From NCBI GenBank assembly GCA_052148435.1, contig JBKQIF010000055.1, positions 19,015 to 83,014 of the forward strand: DNA of 64,000 nucleotides. The letters run 5' to 3'. Position 1 is the stretch's first letter, and each line of letters starts with the position of its first letter. The position numbers and the translations under genes were made by a program. Of this stretch, positions 43,454 through 52,744 are shown piece after piece. Source of the stretch: JBEKYD01 sp052148435 (GTDB taxonomy: Bacteria > Acidobacteriota > Terriglobia > Bryobacterales > Bryobacteraceae). The notes under the pieces are model-generated. The model was given only the letters and a program-made list of their open reading frames with translations. It had not been told where the DNA came from and did no database searches.

Positions 43454-45379
43454 TTGCGCTTTGACGCCTTCACTTCCGGGTTCTATTCGTTTCCCTCGCT
43501 GGACGCGGCCAGCCAGGCGGCGATGAACTATTACCCCGACCTGGTGGAATGGGCCGCGCCGAGCAGCGCCAACCCCGGAGGCGCGGAGAAAGCCCGCAAG
43601 GTGCTCTCTCCCACGCCGGGGCTCTCCTTGTATGGCACGCTGCCCACCGGGCCCATACGCGGGCTGTGGGCGGGGGAAAACCGGCTATTCGCGGCGGCAG
43701 GCTCATTCCTCTACGAGGTGTTGGGGCCTTCGTCTTTCACTAGTCATGGGCTGATCGGTAACGACGGCAACCCGGTGCAGATCATTTCGAACGGCGACCA
43801 GTTGTTCGTGGTGTCGGCCGGATTGGCCTATTGCGACAACGGAGCGGGCGCGCAGGTGTGCCAGTTTTCCTCCCAGCTCTACGATCTCCAGATCGACGCG
43901 GCCACGGGAGGTCTCACCGGAGACACGGGGGGAATCTTCAATTCCACGGACGTCGGTATGACGGTGCAGATCACCAATGCGGGACTGCCTCCGTCGGGCA
44001 GCGGGGCGGCGTTCACGATCCAATCTCAAGTCATCACCTCGGTGAACAGCCAGGGCGAGGCCTTCGGAGCGGCTTCGTGGGGCGTGGCCGGATCCATGGA
44101 AGGTACGGGGGTGGAATGGCTGGGAGCGCCACTGGCACTCACCGGACTCTCGATCACCGCGGGCGGCGGACTCTCGGGCTATACCTTCACCAGTGCCGAT
44201 GTGGGCTGCCTGATGCAAATCACGGGGGGCGCCGGCTTCACCGTGGCATCGCAGACCATCACCTCGGTGGTGGGCGGCGTAGCTTTCGGGAATTCCGACT
44301 GGGGCTCCAACGGCTCGACGGGAGGCGCCGGCACGCTGTGGCAGGGACAAACCCTGGCGGCCGCCAACGGGGCCTTTTTGGATAGCAGTTGCTTCGCCGC
44401 GCAGCCAGGCTCGAAGCTGGTCTACTACTCCGCCATCAACGACGCCACGAGCTGGGACCCGCTGAACTTTTTCAGTAAGGAGGCCTATCCGGACGCGGTT
44501 GCGGCACTGATGGCCGACCATGAGCAACTGTATATTCACGGGGCGCTGGAATCGACGGAAGTATGGGCGAGCACCAGCAGCGGGACGAATCCCTTCCAGC
44601 GGAACCCGAGCTACTTCATGCACTACGGCAACGGCGCGCCCTACGCCACCTGCCGGCTGAGCGCGGGAGTGGCGTGGATCGGCGGCGACGTACGCAGAGG
44701 CGAGAGGGTCGCTTTCCTGGCGTTAGGTTTTGTGCCTCAACGGATTTCGACGGCGGCGATCGAGAAGGCCTGGGCGGCATATGCCACGGTGCAGGACGCG
44801 GTGAGCTACACCTGCATCATGGACGGCCACGAGTTCTGGGTCATCAGTTTCCCCACCGGCAACGCGACCTGGGTGTACGACGCGACGCTGGGCGAGTGGC
44901 ACCAACGGGGCTGGTGGAACGGAACGGGCTGGGACCGGCAGCGCGGGGCGTTCCACGCATGCATCGGCGTCGACACAATCGACGAAGTTCATTACGTGGG
45001 CGACTGGCAGAACTACAACCTGTACACGATGTCGAGCGCCTACGTGGAAGACAACGGGGTGCAGATTCACAGGCGCCGGCGGGCTTCCCACCTGTGCAAC
45101 GAGAAAAAGTGGCGCTTCTATTCGCTGTTCGAGCTGGACTGCGATAACGACGACGCGGACGTGGACGGCGCGCCGCCGCGAGTGCGGTGGCTGCGCTGCG
45201 GCCGGAGTCGCGACCGGATCTTCCAGATCGACGACGATGGCGACGGAAACCTGACGCTAAGCTATTCCGACGACAACTGCCTCACGTTCACGACTCGCGC
45301 GTCGATTAGCGTATCCAGCGCGGCGGCCGCCATTACCATCGTGACGGCGTACCTGGAATTCACGGAAGGGACGGGATAG
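43454..45379 (+). CDS. P22 gp10-like tail hub/DNA-stabilisation protein
   Basis: 641 residues, longer than P22 gp10 (about 470). It starts TTG immediately after the previous TGA. The opening MNYYPDLVEW and the seven-bladed pattern (GPIRGLWAGENRLFAAAGSF, LYEV; QIISNGDQLFVVSAG; WVISFPTGNATWVYDATLGE, WHQRGWWNG) match the gp10 propeller family. The extra length is mostly an insert near residues 150-295 with two related modules, each containing ITS..(G)EAFG or ITSVVGGVAFG. It closes the packaged DNA channel. It is placed right after the gp4-like genes, as in P22. Confidence 0.85.
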   Translation: MRFDAFTSGFYSFPSLDAASQAAMNYYPDLVEWAAPSSANPGGAEKARKVLSPTPGLSLYGTLPTGPIRGLWAGENRLFAAAGSFLYEVLGPSSFTSHGLIGNDGNPVQIISNGDQLFVVSAGLAYCDNGAGAQVCQFSSQLYDLQIDAATGGLTGDTGGIFNSTDVGMTVQITNAGLPPSGSGAAFTIQSQVITSVNSQGEAFGAASWGVAGSMEGTGVEWLGAPLALTGLSITAGGGLSGYTFTSADVGCLMQITGGAGFTVASQTITSVVGGVAFGNSDWGSNGSTGGAGTLWQGQTLAAANGAFLDSSCFAAQPGSKLVYYSAINDATSWDPLNFFSKEAYPDAVAALMADHEQLYIHGALESTEVWASTSSGTNPFQRNPSYFMHYGNGAPYATCRLSAGVAWIGGDVRRGERVAFLALGFVPQRISTAAIEKAWAAYATVQDAVSYTCIMDGHEFWVISFPTGNATWVYDATLGEWHQRGWWNGTGWDRQRGAFHACIGVDTIDEVHYVGDWQNYNLYTMSSAYVEDNGVQIHRRRRASHLCNEKKWRFYSLFELDCDNDDADVDGAPPRVRWLRCGRSRDRIFQIDDDGDGNLTLSYSDDNCLTFTTRASISVSSAAAAITIVTAYLEFTEGTG

Positions 45380-45380
45380 G

Positions 45381-45833
45381 GTGTCGCTGCCAACCCTGAC
45401 GGCCTTTTTTCAGGGGCAAGCGTATACGCCGCTGAATTCGCCCTGGACCGGATTCTTCAGCGCACTGGACGCGTTGCTGGGCGCCAGCGGGACGGCGGTA
45501 GCGGCGGAGACGTATTCGCTGGGCGCGGAAGGGACGCTGGCCATTGCGAGCGACGTGGCGCCGAAGACTTACGTGATGACGAGCGTCACGCCCTCCACAT
45601 TGCGGCTGGATCTGAAGCAGGCTCCGGTGGGAGCGAACCTGGTGGTGGCGCTGAGCTACTACACCACGCCGGGAGAGACCACGCTGGTAGCCACCTTCAC
45701 GGCGGGGCCGGGCGAGTTATCGGATACGCAGACAAGCACGGTGGCCGTTCCGGCGGGGGCGTGGTGGGAAGTGGATATTACCAGCGTGGGGACGACGTTT
45801 CCGGGGTCGGATCTGACGGTGACGGTGCAATGA
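45381..45833 (+). CDS. Small beta-rich tail-region protein
   Basis: 150 residues, GTG start one base after the upstream stop. Almost entirely beta-type and rich in Thr/Ala/Val, with LTAFFQGQAYTPLNSPWTGF at its start and repeated short strands. No signal peptide. Its place between the gp10-like protein and the large tail protein suggests a virion accessory; no family recognised. Confidence 0.7.
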   Translation: MSLPTLTAFFQGQAYTPLNSPWTGFFSALDALLGASGTAVAAETYSLGAEGTLAIASDVAPKTYVMTSVTPSTLRLDLKQAPVGANLVVALSYYTTPGETTLVATFTAGPGELSDTQTSTVAVPAGAWWEVDITSVGTTFPGSDLTVTVQ

Positions 45834-45837
45834 CACC

Positions 45838-48800
45838 ATGAGCGCGATGAGCAAACTCGATCCGCGGTACGCCATCAGTCTGAACGGCTTCGACCGGCGC
45901 GGCGCGGTGGCCAGCATCAACAATGCTTCGGCGTCCGGTTTCACTGTTTCCGGCTGCTGGTCCGATCAAGCGGATTTTGCGGTGGTCTATCTCTGGAACG
46001 CGGACGATCTGTACGGGCACTTGTTCACGAGCCGTTACCTACCGGATTTCTCACTCGCGGGAGTGACTCTGGATTTCGACCTGGCTGTAACGGGCTGCAT
46101 GAATCCGACCAGCGCGAAATACCCGAGCGTGCCATGGAACGCGCTGAGCTACATCACCAGCGCGGAGGCCTCCGGGACGGTGGCATTGCCGGCGCCGACG
46201 TCGACGACGGGAGCGATGGCGGCGAGCTGCAGCTTTACGGTGGCGGGCACGCCGACGATCTACGACCGGATCCAGTTGGTTTACCTGGGCAATGTGTTGG
46301 CCGACCTTTCGACGATCGCCACGGGGCAGACTCTCGCGACGGTGGCCACCAACCTGGCGACGCTGATTAACGGTCTGAGTTCTTCGACCGTGCCGATTAT
46401 GGCGACGAGCTCCGGGGCGACGGTCACCCTCACTTGCACGCAGCCGGGCAGGGACGGCAACGGGATCCAGTTGCTGTCGATGTACAAGACCACGGGCAAT
46501 ACGCAGCTCTACCCGACGGCGAGTTCATCAACAGCGAGCGGACAGACGGGGAAACTGACGGGCGGCGCGGATCCCACGTCGATGCACTACCACTTGGATT
46601 TCTCGGCCTTGGGCTTGGCGAGCTGCCGGCAGATCTGGCTGACCCTGGCGCCGTGGCTGACGTACGACTCCGGGACGGTGAACCCTTCGCTGGTGGCTTA
46701 CGCGCCAATGGAGTTTTCGGCTGTCTTCGCGAATTGGACGGTGGCAGATCCGAACGGGGTGACGCCGCTGAAGATCGCGGGGCCGGGTTCGGTGACGATC
46801 GGCAACCGGGACGCCTGGACGCAATACGCCGGCACGGGCTGGGCGCGGCAAGTGGGCGACTACTTCGAGGGCTTCGCGCAGCAATCCGCGAATGCGGGCG
46901 ACACGGTGACGGTGGCTTATTCGTGCCAGTACACGCACAATCTGTACCTGGGGACGGCGCTTTCGACGACGGGTGGGGAATTCGGCGTTTCGGTGGACCG
47001 GGGCGCGGCGGCGGTGGTGAATACTTACGCCGATGCGCTGGCGGCATTCGCCGGCCGGCGGCTCATTGCGAGCGGAGTGGCGGCGGGAATTCACCTGGTC
47101 ACCTTCACGGTGGCGTCGGGAGCGTGCCTGTTCGATTACTTACAGGCGGCGGTGCTCTCGAATCCGGTGGCGCCGGCGGCGACTTACGCGGGGGTCAATT
47201 GCGCGTGCGACTACGACACCGATCAGACGTATAAGATTCCGCCGGCGCGGGCGCTGTTCGTCCTTTCGCAGATGGGTTTCGGGGGGGACATCGACTTTTA
47301 CGCGGGAGTGTTTTTCGCCCTGAAGCGAGTGAGGAACGGCGGGAACTTTCACCAGGCGACGGTAACTCTTGCGGGCACGATCGGGGTGGGCAATTCGTTC
47401 GGGGTGGGCGCGGACACGATCTGGCTTTCGCTGGGCGGACCGCAGGGGCACGGCACGCCGATCGGCGGGGCGACAAGCATGGGGGGAAACCCCACGGGCA
47501 CGACGGTGAGCCCCTGGAACGCGGTGACGGTATTCGGCGCCGCGGCTTACCCGGCGGACACCTTGACCACGCTGGCGCAGCGGATGGTGAACGCCATCAA
47601 CGGTACGTTCGTGGGAATTTGCGCGGCGCCGACAACGACGGCCGGGCAGTTCACCATTACCGTGCTGAGTCCGATTAACGGATTCAGCCTCGACGTTTCG
47701 CTCAGCGCGGGCGCGAGTATGACGCTAAGCGTCGCCGGCGACATCGGGACCGCGGAGCTGGTGGGCGGCAACGAAGGCACCTGGGCGGTGGATTCGAGCC
47801 AGGCTTCGCCGTTGAACCGCGGCTTCAGGGATTACCTGGCGGACTTCGCCGGCCTGGTGCACGCGGCCGGGCGGACGATGACGGTGGCGTTCTCGCAAGA
47901 ATTGCTGGCGCCCCCGGATCTGAATACGAGCGTGGGCGCCTGGTCGCAGCGGTTCCCGGACGGTGCGAGCGTGTTGACGGATACGGGGTTTGGGAGCTGG
48001 GGCGCGGGCGTGGTGGATGGAGTGAGCGGGTCGGGACCGCAGACAGTGGAACAGATCGGCCACGGCTACATCACCGGCAACACGGTACATGTGGCGCAGG
48101 GGGCGTCGGGCGCCGTGTGGGCTGCGACCGTGACCGACAGCAACCATTATCGGCTCACCACCCTGGTGAGCGGGACGAGTTTCACGGCGGCGGCGGGGGC
48201 GACGACGCTGATCGACCTGCAGACGAGCCAATGCACCTTCAATGCGGCGACGGTCACGGCATATTTGGCGCTCTGCTATGTGCAGGCGGCGGACATCCTG
48301 GCCGCGGCGGGGCTGGTGCCGTGGCTGCAATTCGGGGAAGTGGGCTGGTGGTTCTACAGCGAGCACATGAGCGAGGTGGTGGGCTACGCTTCCAACGCCT
48401 CGCCCATCGGCATCGGCACAGTGGAGCCGCACAACCTGGCGACGGGGCAGAGCGCGATTCTGGCGGGGGTGAAGGGGAACACGGCGGCCAACGGGACCTG
48501 GCCGGCCATCGTGGTGACGGACCCGACCCATTTCACGCTGACGGGATCGAGCGGGAATGGAAGCTATGTGGCCGGGACCGGGACCGCATCGGGCGGCGGG
48601 ATGGCCTATTACGATGCCTGGGCGGTCTCGGCCGCAGCGGCGGCGCTGGGGCACGCGCTGGGCAATTACTGGACCCAGGACGATGCGCCGGTAGCGGCGG
48701 ATGCAAACTGGCTGGCCGGCGCGATCGCCACGCACATCGCCACGATTACCGCGGCGGTGCTGGCGGCTCAGGCGGGCGCCAAATTCGAGTTGCTGTATCC

Positions 48801-49200
48801 GCAGGACGTGAACCGGGCGAGCTGCTATTACACTTCCGACCTGCCGTATCCTCAGGGCGGACGGCTGAACGCGGCCGTCAACTTTCCGGCCGCGTTTCAG
48901 TCGCAGTCCGGATCCGGACTGGACCGGCTGAAGATGGAAGGGCTGAGCTGGGGATCGGAATACCGGAATCTGACCAACGCCTTGGAGGCGATCGCCTTTC
49001 CCACGACGGCGCCGTGTTCGTGGCCCGTATCGAAAATTGCCTATCTGGTGCCGATCTTCAACGGCGGGTGTCCGTGGCCGGCCGAGTACCTGGTGGCGTC
49101 GGGAGTGCCGCTGGTAAACCTCTGGGCGGTGGATCACACGATCCTTTTCGATTGGGCGGTAGCTCTTGGGGCCGCGCGGCGCTTCGCGGTGGTCGAGTGA
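45838..49200 (+). CDS. Large tail protein with a TIM-barrel-like C-terminal half
   Basis: 1,120 residues, the longest product in the phage. The N-terminal half is beta-rich (Gly/Thr/Ala). From about residue 659 a TIM-barrel-like enzyme fold can be followed: LNRGFRDYLADFAGLVHAAG, MTVAFSQELLAPP, the acidic WLQFGEVGWWFYS (about 828-840), KFELLYPQDVN and the closing LVPIFNGGCPWP. It is interrupted by two small beta modules (HGYITGNTVHVAQG, PHNLATGQSAILAGVKGNTA) of a kind common in phage tails. It may be a tail sheath-like or baseplate protein, or a glycan-cleaving fibre; function not settled. Confidence 0.72.
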   Translation: MSAMSKLDPRYAISLNGFDRRGAVASINNASASGFTVSGCWSDQADFAVVYLWNADDLYGHLFTSRYLPDFSLAGVTLDFDLAVTGCMNPTSAKYPSVPWNALSYITSAEASGTVALPAPTSTTGAMAASCSFTVAGTPTIYDRIQLVYLGNVLADLSTIATGQTLATVATNLATLINGLSSSTVPIMATSSGATVTLTCTQPGRDGNGIQLLSMYKTTGNTQLYPTASSSTASGQTGKLTGGADPTSMHYHLDFSALGLASCRQIWLTLAPWLTYDSGTVNPSLVAYAPMEFSAVFANWTVADPNGVTPLKIAGPGSVTIGNRDAWTQYAGTGWARQVGDYFEGFAQQSANAGDTVTVAYSCQYTHNLYLGTALSTTGGEFGVSVDRGAAAVVNTYADALAAFAGRRLIASGVAAGIHLVTFTVASGACLFDYLQAAVLSNPVAPAATYAGVNCACDYDTDQTYKIPPARALFVLSQMGFGGDIDFYAGVFFALKRVRNGGNFHQATVTLAGTIGVGNSFGVGADTIWLSLGGPQGHGTPIGGATSMGGNPTGTTVSPWNAVTVFGAAAYPADTLTTLAQRMVNAINGTFVGICAAPTTTAGQFTITVLSPINGFSLDVSLSAGASMTLSVAGDIGTAELVGGNEGTWAVDSSQASPLNRGFRDYLADFAGLVHAAGRTMTVAFSQELLAPPDLNTSVGAWSQRFPDGASVLTDTGFGSWGAGVVDGVSGSGPQTVEQIGHGYITGNTVHVAQGASGAVWAATVTDSNHYRLTTLVSGTSFTAAAGATTLIDLQTSQCTFNAATVTAYLALCYVQAADILAAAGLVPWLQFGEVGWWFYSEHMSEVVGYASNASPIGIGTVEPHNLATGQSAILAGVKGNTAANGTWPAIVVTDPTHFTLTGSSGNGSYVAGTGTASGGGMAYYDAWAVSAAAAALGHALGNYWTQDDAPVAADANWLAGAIATHIATITAAVLAAQAGAKFELLYPQDVNRASCYYTSDLPYPQGGRLNAAVNFPAAFQSQSGSGLDRLKMEGLSWGSEYRNLTNALEAIAFPTTAPCSWPVSKIAYLVPIFNGGCPWPAEYLVASGVPLVNLWAVDHTILFDWAVALGAARRFAVVE

Positions 49201-49679
49201 CGTTCGACCGCACCTGGGATTACGAGCTGGTGCGGACCATCCTGACGCATCCGACACTCTACCGGCACATGGGCGACGATTTCGCGCCGGATCCGGAGCG
49301 CTTCGAGGTAAACCGGCATCCGGCGATCTGGTATGTGCTGGCGACGGAAGAGTGGCGCGCGATCGGCCTGTTCTGCTTTTTCCCGGAGAACGATATCTGC
49401 TGGGCGGCGCACGTCGCCATGCTGCGCAAAACCCCGCCGGCGCTGACGCGGCAAGCCGGGCGCGAGGTAATGCGCTGGCTATGGGAACGGACGCCCTGCC
49501 GGCGCTTGGTGGCCAGCGTACCGATGTGCAACCGCGCGGCGGTGCGCTACGGGCTCGATCCGCAAGGGATGAACCTGCTGCCATACGGAGTGAACGAGAA
49601 GTCGTTCCTGAAGGACGGGAAGCTCTGGGACCAACAACTTATGGGGCGTAGCAGGCCCTCCGCCGCCAGTGCCGCATGA
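49197..49679 (+). CDS. Phage GNAT-type acetyltransferase (DUF2824-like)
   Basis: 160 residues, GTG start overlapping the tail gene stop by 4 bases. It begins FDRTWDYELVRTILTHPTLY RHMGDDFAPD, a pattern of the DUF2824 proteins found near the tail genes of P22-like phages, and follows a GNAT layout: WYVLATEEWRAIGLFCFFPE, WAAHVAMLRKTPP, LVASVPMCNRAAVRYGLDPQ. It could acetylate a virion or host protein. Conserved position in P22-type phages supports the call. Confidence 0.8.
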   Translation: MTFDRTWDYELVRTILTHPTLYRHMGDDFAPDPERFEVNRHPAIWYVLATEEWRAIGLFCFFPENDICWAAHVAMLRKTPPALTRQAGREVMRWLWERTPCRRLVASVPMCNRAAVRYGLDPQGMNLLPYGVNEKSFLKDGKLWDQQLMGRSRPSAASAA

Positions 49680-49744
49680 GCGCTCCCGTCCTGTCGAGAC
49701 TCATTTTTTTGTTATAGCCGCCCGGCGGAAAGCCAGTTTAGAAG

Positions 49745-50647
49745 ATGCCATCTATCGTCACCAGCATTATCGGCGGAATTCAGGGTGCATCGGCCGCGTC
49801 GAACGCAGCCAACACACTCAGCACGGCGTATAACACCGCGGGCCAGACTGTCGTCAACGCGGCGAATACGGTCAATCCGACCATCGCCAATGCGGCGAGC
49901 ACGGCCGCGAGCAACATCGGAAGCGCGGGCTCGACGGCCGGTACGAACGTCGTGAACTCGGCCAACACGGCGGCGAGTAATGCCACGGCGGCCGCGAACG
50001 CGGGCGCGGCGGGGCTGAACCCGTATGCCACGGCCGGAAGCACCGCGGCGAACAATCTCTCGACCGCGCTGCAGGCGGGCGGCCAGCTCAATACCCCGTT
50101 TACGGCGCAGACCATGGCGCAGTATTCGCCGGGGTACCAATTCCAGCTTGCGCAGGGGCAGCAGGGTCTGCAACGGCAACTGACGGCGGCGGGACTGAGC
50201 GGGTCCGGAGGCGCGGCCAAAGACCTGGCGATGTACAACCAGAACTTCGCCAGCACCGCCTACCAGAACGCTTTCCAGGATTACACCACCCAAAATCAAA
50301 ACCTGTTCAACAACCTGAACAGCCAGGCGCAGCAGGGTCAGACGGCCTCCACCACCCAGGCCGGCCTGGGAACGAACGCGGCGCAGTACGGCGGCAACAT
50401 CACCGTCGGAGGGCAGCAGTATGCCGGCACCACCAACTTGCAGGCGCAGACCACGGGCAACAATCTGAATTACTCGGCGGCGAACACCACGGCGCAGAAC
50501 ACACTCAGCGCGGCCAACTACCAGGCCAACACGCAAATCGGAGCCGGACAGGCGACGGCGCAGGGTGACATTAACGCGGCCAACGCATGGAACGGGATGC
50601 TGGGCTCGGTGGGCACCGGGGTCAATAACCTGGCGGCAATGACGTGA
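49745..50647 (+). CDS. P22 gp7-like internal/ejection protein
   Basis: 300 residues, Ala/Asn/Gln/Thr-rich. The start is a hydrophobic helix (MPSIVTSIIGGIQGASAAS). The centre has the common phage motif YSPGYQFQLAQGQQGLQRQL then LSGSGGAAKDLAMYNQNFAS and TAYQNAFQDY. Such proteins are packaged in the head or tail and pass into the cell with DNA. It is the first of three consecutive ejection-type genes, in the place of P22 genes 7, 20 and 16. Confidence 0.78.
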   Translation: MPSIVTSIIGGIQGASAASNAANTLSTAYNTAGQTVVNAANTVNPTIANAASTAASNIGSAGSTAGTNVVNSANTAASNATAAANAGAAGLNPYATAGSTAANNLSTALQAGGQLNTPFTAQTMAQYSPGYQFQLAQGQQGLQRQLTAAGLSGSGGAAKDLAMYNQNFASTAYQNAFQDYTTQNQNLFNNLNSQAQQGQTASTTQAGLGTNAAQYGGNITVGGQQYAGTTNLQAQTTGNNLNYSAANTTAQNTLSAANYQANTQIGAGQATAQGDINAANAWNGMLGSVGTGVNNLAAMT

Positions 50648-50742
50648 TCGCCCCGGTGGGCGGCTTCAGTTCTTTCTCCGGTAACGGTGCAGCGGGAGCG
50701 GCTCCATCGAATGGCGGCGGCGGGTGGGGAGGCTACGGTTAA
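50644..50742 (+). CDS. Tiny Gly-rich protein
   Basis: 32 residues, VIAPVGGFSSFSGNGAAGA at its start and GGGGWGGYG at its end. The GTG overlaps the preceding stop by 4 bases. Too short to assign; the overlap and a similar tiny gene following it are the only support. Confidence 0.4.
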   Translation: MIAPVGGFSSFSGNGAAGAAPSNGGGGWGGYG

Positions 50743-50892
50743 ATGGACACCCCTCCACTCATTCCCAGCCGGGCGCCCGAGAAAGCACCAATGGCCCAGC
50801 GCTGGGATCCCAAATCCGACGCGCACGCACGGCGCCGGCAAGCGCCCAAGAATGCGCCGCCCGGATGGAATCGGCGCAAGCCGAAAGGATAG
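50743..50892 (+). CDS. Small basic Pro-rich protein
   Basis: 49 residues, MDTPPLIPSRAPEKAPMAQR then WDPKSDAHARRRQAPKNAP and a basic end. The ATG directly follows the TAA of the 32-residue gene and the stop lies 3 bases before the next ATG. The packing in an otherwise gapless operon favours a real gene. Function unknown. Confidence 0.5.
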   Translation: MDTPPLIPSRAPEKAPMAQRWDPKSDAHARRRQAPKNAPPGWNRRKPKG

Positions 50893-50895
50893 AGC

Positions 50896-52743
50896 ATGCC
50901 AGTCGATATGGCTCCGCCGACCTACTTCAGCCAACTTCCGCAGATTCAGAATCCGCAGAGCGACAACAACTTATTGCAGTTGAGGCAACAGAACGAAACC
51001 CTGCAGACGGCCAGGCAATTGTCGCCGTACCAGGTGCAGAGCGCCCAGCAGGGGGTGCAGGCGCAGCAGCTCGAGAACCAGCAGAAGCAACTGGAGATTC
51101 AGAGCCAGCAGGGGCTCATGAAGGCGTATCTGGCGGCCAACGGCGACCCCGACAAGGCGACTCAGCTCGCGCCATCCTACGGCGTGCTGCCGAAAGACAT
51201 CATGGCGTTCCGGACCAACATGCTGAACATGGCGAAGACCAAGTCGGAAGTGGACAAGAACGTCCAGGACGTGACGGACGAGTGGCACGATACGCTGCAC
51301 AACGCCTACCAGCCGGCGATGGACGAGCCGGACCCGGCCAAGCAGGAACAGATGGTCGGGACAATCAACCAGGGGTTACTGAGCCGGTACCCCAACAAAC
51401 AGGCGACCGATCTGGTTCAGTGGACGAACCCTAACGACTTCAAGATGGCCATGGCGGCCTACACGACGGACAAGTGGACCACCGCCCAGGGCGCCGTGAT
51501 GCGGGGCAACGCGGCGGCTAAGAACGCAGGCACGGAGGCGGCCAAGGAAGCCGCGCTACTGCCGGAACAACAAGCGGCGGCCGACCAGGCCCAACGGAGC
51601 AACATAGCGGCGAAGCTGGGCAGCATGGAGGATCCGGCGAGCTACGATCAGGCCCGCGATGCTTACGTCGCGGGCGGTGGCAGCGCGGCGGTCTTCCCGC
51701 CTTCGCGGATGGTGTTCGACCAGGCCGGCAAGATGATTCCATCGGCACAGACGGCGATCCAAAGAGCCGGCATGACGGCGGAGCAGAGGACGCAGGCGGA
51801 CCAGGCGGCCGCCAATGCGGCACAGCCGAAGACGGAGGCGGAATTGGCGGCGGTAGCCGCGGACCCGAGCAAACCGCAAGCGGCGAGGGACGCGGCCAAC
51901 GAGGCGCTGAGACGGCTGGACCAGTCGAAGCTGGCGGCGCGCCCTGTCACCAACATCAACACTACGGCGCCGGGGCTGGGCACGCCGGCAAGCGACACTT
52001 CCAAACTGACGGGCGAAGATTATCTGAATTCGCTGCCGGCGGGGACGGCCGCGCAGATTCGCGCGATCGCGGAAGGGCGCGCCACGATGCCCTCGGCGGC
52101 GACGCGCAGCCAGGCGGCGATTCAGATCCGCAATGCGGTGTTTCAGTATGACCCGAGTTACAGCGACCAGCGGGCGCAAGTGCGCAAGGCCTTCACCACG
52201 GGGGCGGACGGCCGCAACATCGGCGCGCTGAACACGGCGGCGGTGCACCTGGATCAGTTCGCGGACGCGGCCGGCGCCATGGCCAACGGCAGCTTCGTGC
52301 CTGGCAACGCGGTGTGGAACCGGATTACATCGGCCTTCGGAGCGACGGCGCCCACGAATTTCGCAGCGCTGAAATCGGCGGTATCGGGTGAGATGGCGAG
52401 CGCGCTGAAGGGCAACGCAACGGACCCGGAAATCGCCAACGTGGCGAAGTCGATCGACGCGGCGAATTCTCCGGCGCAGTTGCAGGGCGTGGTGGAAACG
52501 AACCTACACGTGCTGGGAGCCAAACTGAGCACCTACCAGCAGCGTTATCGGCAGCAGATCCCAGGCGACACGACATACAGTCCAGTGCTGCCGGCGGCGC
52601 GGGGGGTGTTCCAGAAACACGGCTTCGACCCAACAAATCCGAATGGCGGCACGGGGCTGAGCGTCGTGTACCAGGGGCACACCTTCGTTTTCCAAGACGC
52701 GGCCTCCATGGCGCGATTCAAGAAAGACCAGGGGCTTCAGTAA
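50896..52743 (+). CDS. Internal virion/ejection protein (gp20-like position)
   Basis: 615 residues, Ala/Gln-rich and helical. Residues 25-75 are a Gln-rich coiled coil (LRQQNETLQTARQLSPYQVQ, SAQQGVQAQQLENQQKQLEI). A conserved-looking module near 370-470 reads LTGEDYLNSLPAGTAAQIRA, IAEGRATMPSA and ALNTAAVHLDQFADAAGAM, seen in other phage internal proteins. No lytic-enzyme motif was found. It would be ejected with the DNA. Confidence 0.72.
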   Translation: MPVDMAPPTYFSQLPQIQNPQSDNNLLQLRQQNETLQTARQLSPYQVQSAQQGVQAQQLENQQKQLEIQSQQGLMKAYLAANGDPDKATQLAPSYGVLPKDIMAFRTNMLNMAKTKSEVDKNVQDVTDEWHDTLHNAYQPAMDEPDPAKQEQMVGTINQGLLSRYPNKQATDLVQWTNPNDFKMAMAAYTTDKWTTAQGAVMRGNAAAKNAGTEAAKEAALLPEQQAAADQAQRSNIAAKLGSMEDPASYDQARDAYVAGGGSAAVFPPSRMVFDQAGKMIPSAQTAIQRAGMTAEQRTQADQAAANAAQPKTEAELAAVAADPSKPQAARDAANEALRRLDQSKLAARPVTNINTTAPGLGTPASDTSKLTGEDYLNSLPAGTAAQIRAIAEGRATMPSAATRSQAAIQIRNAVFQYDPSYSDQRAQVRKAFTTGADGRNIGALNTAAVHLDQFADAAGAMANGSFVPGNAVWNRITSAFGATAPTNFAALKSAVSGEMASALKGNATDPEIANVAKSIDAANSPAQLQGVVETNLHVLGAKLSTYQQRYRQQIPGDTTYSPVLPAARGVFQKHGFDPTNPNGGTGLSVVYQGHTFVFQDAASMARFKKDQGLQ

Positions 52744-52744
52744 A

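Noticed and set aside
47725..49584. 619-codon minus-strand frame
   Set aside because: Antisense of the large tail gene and the acetyltransferase gene; composition is Arg/Pro/Ala-rich shadow.
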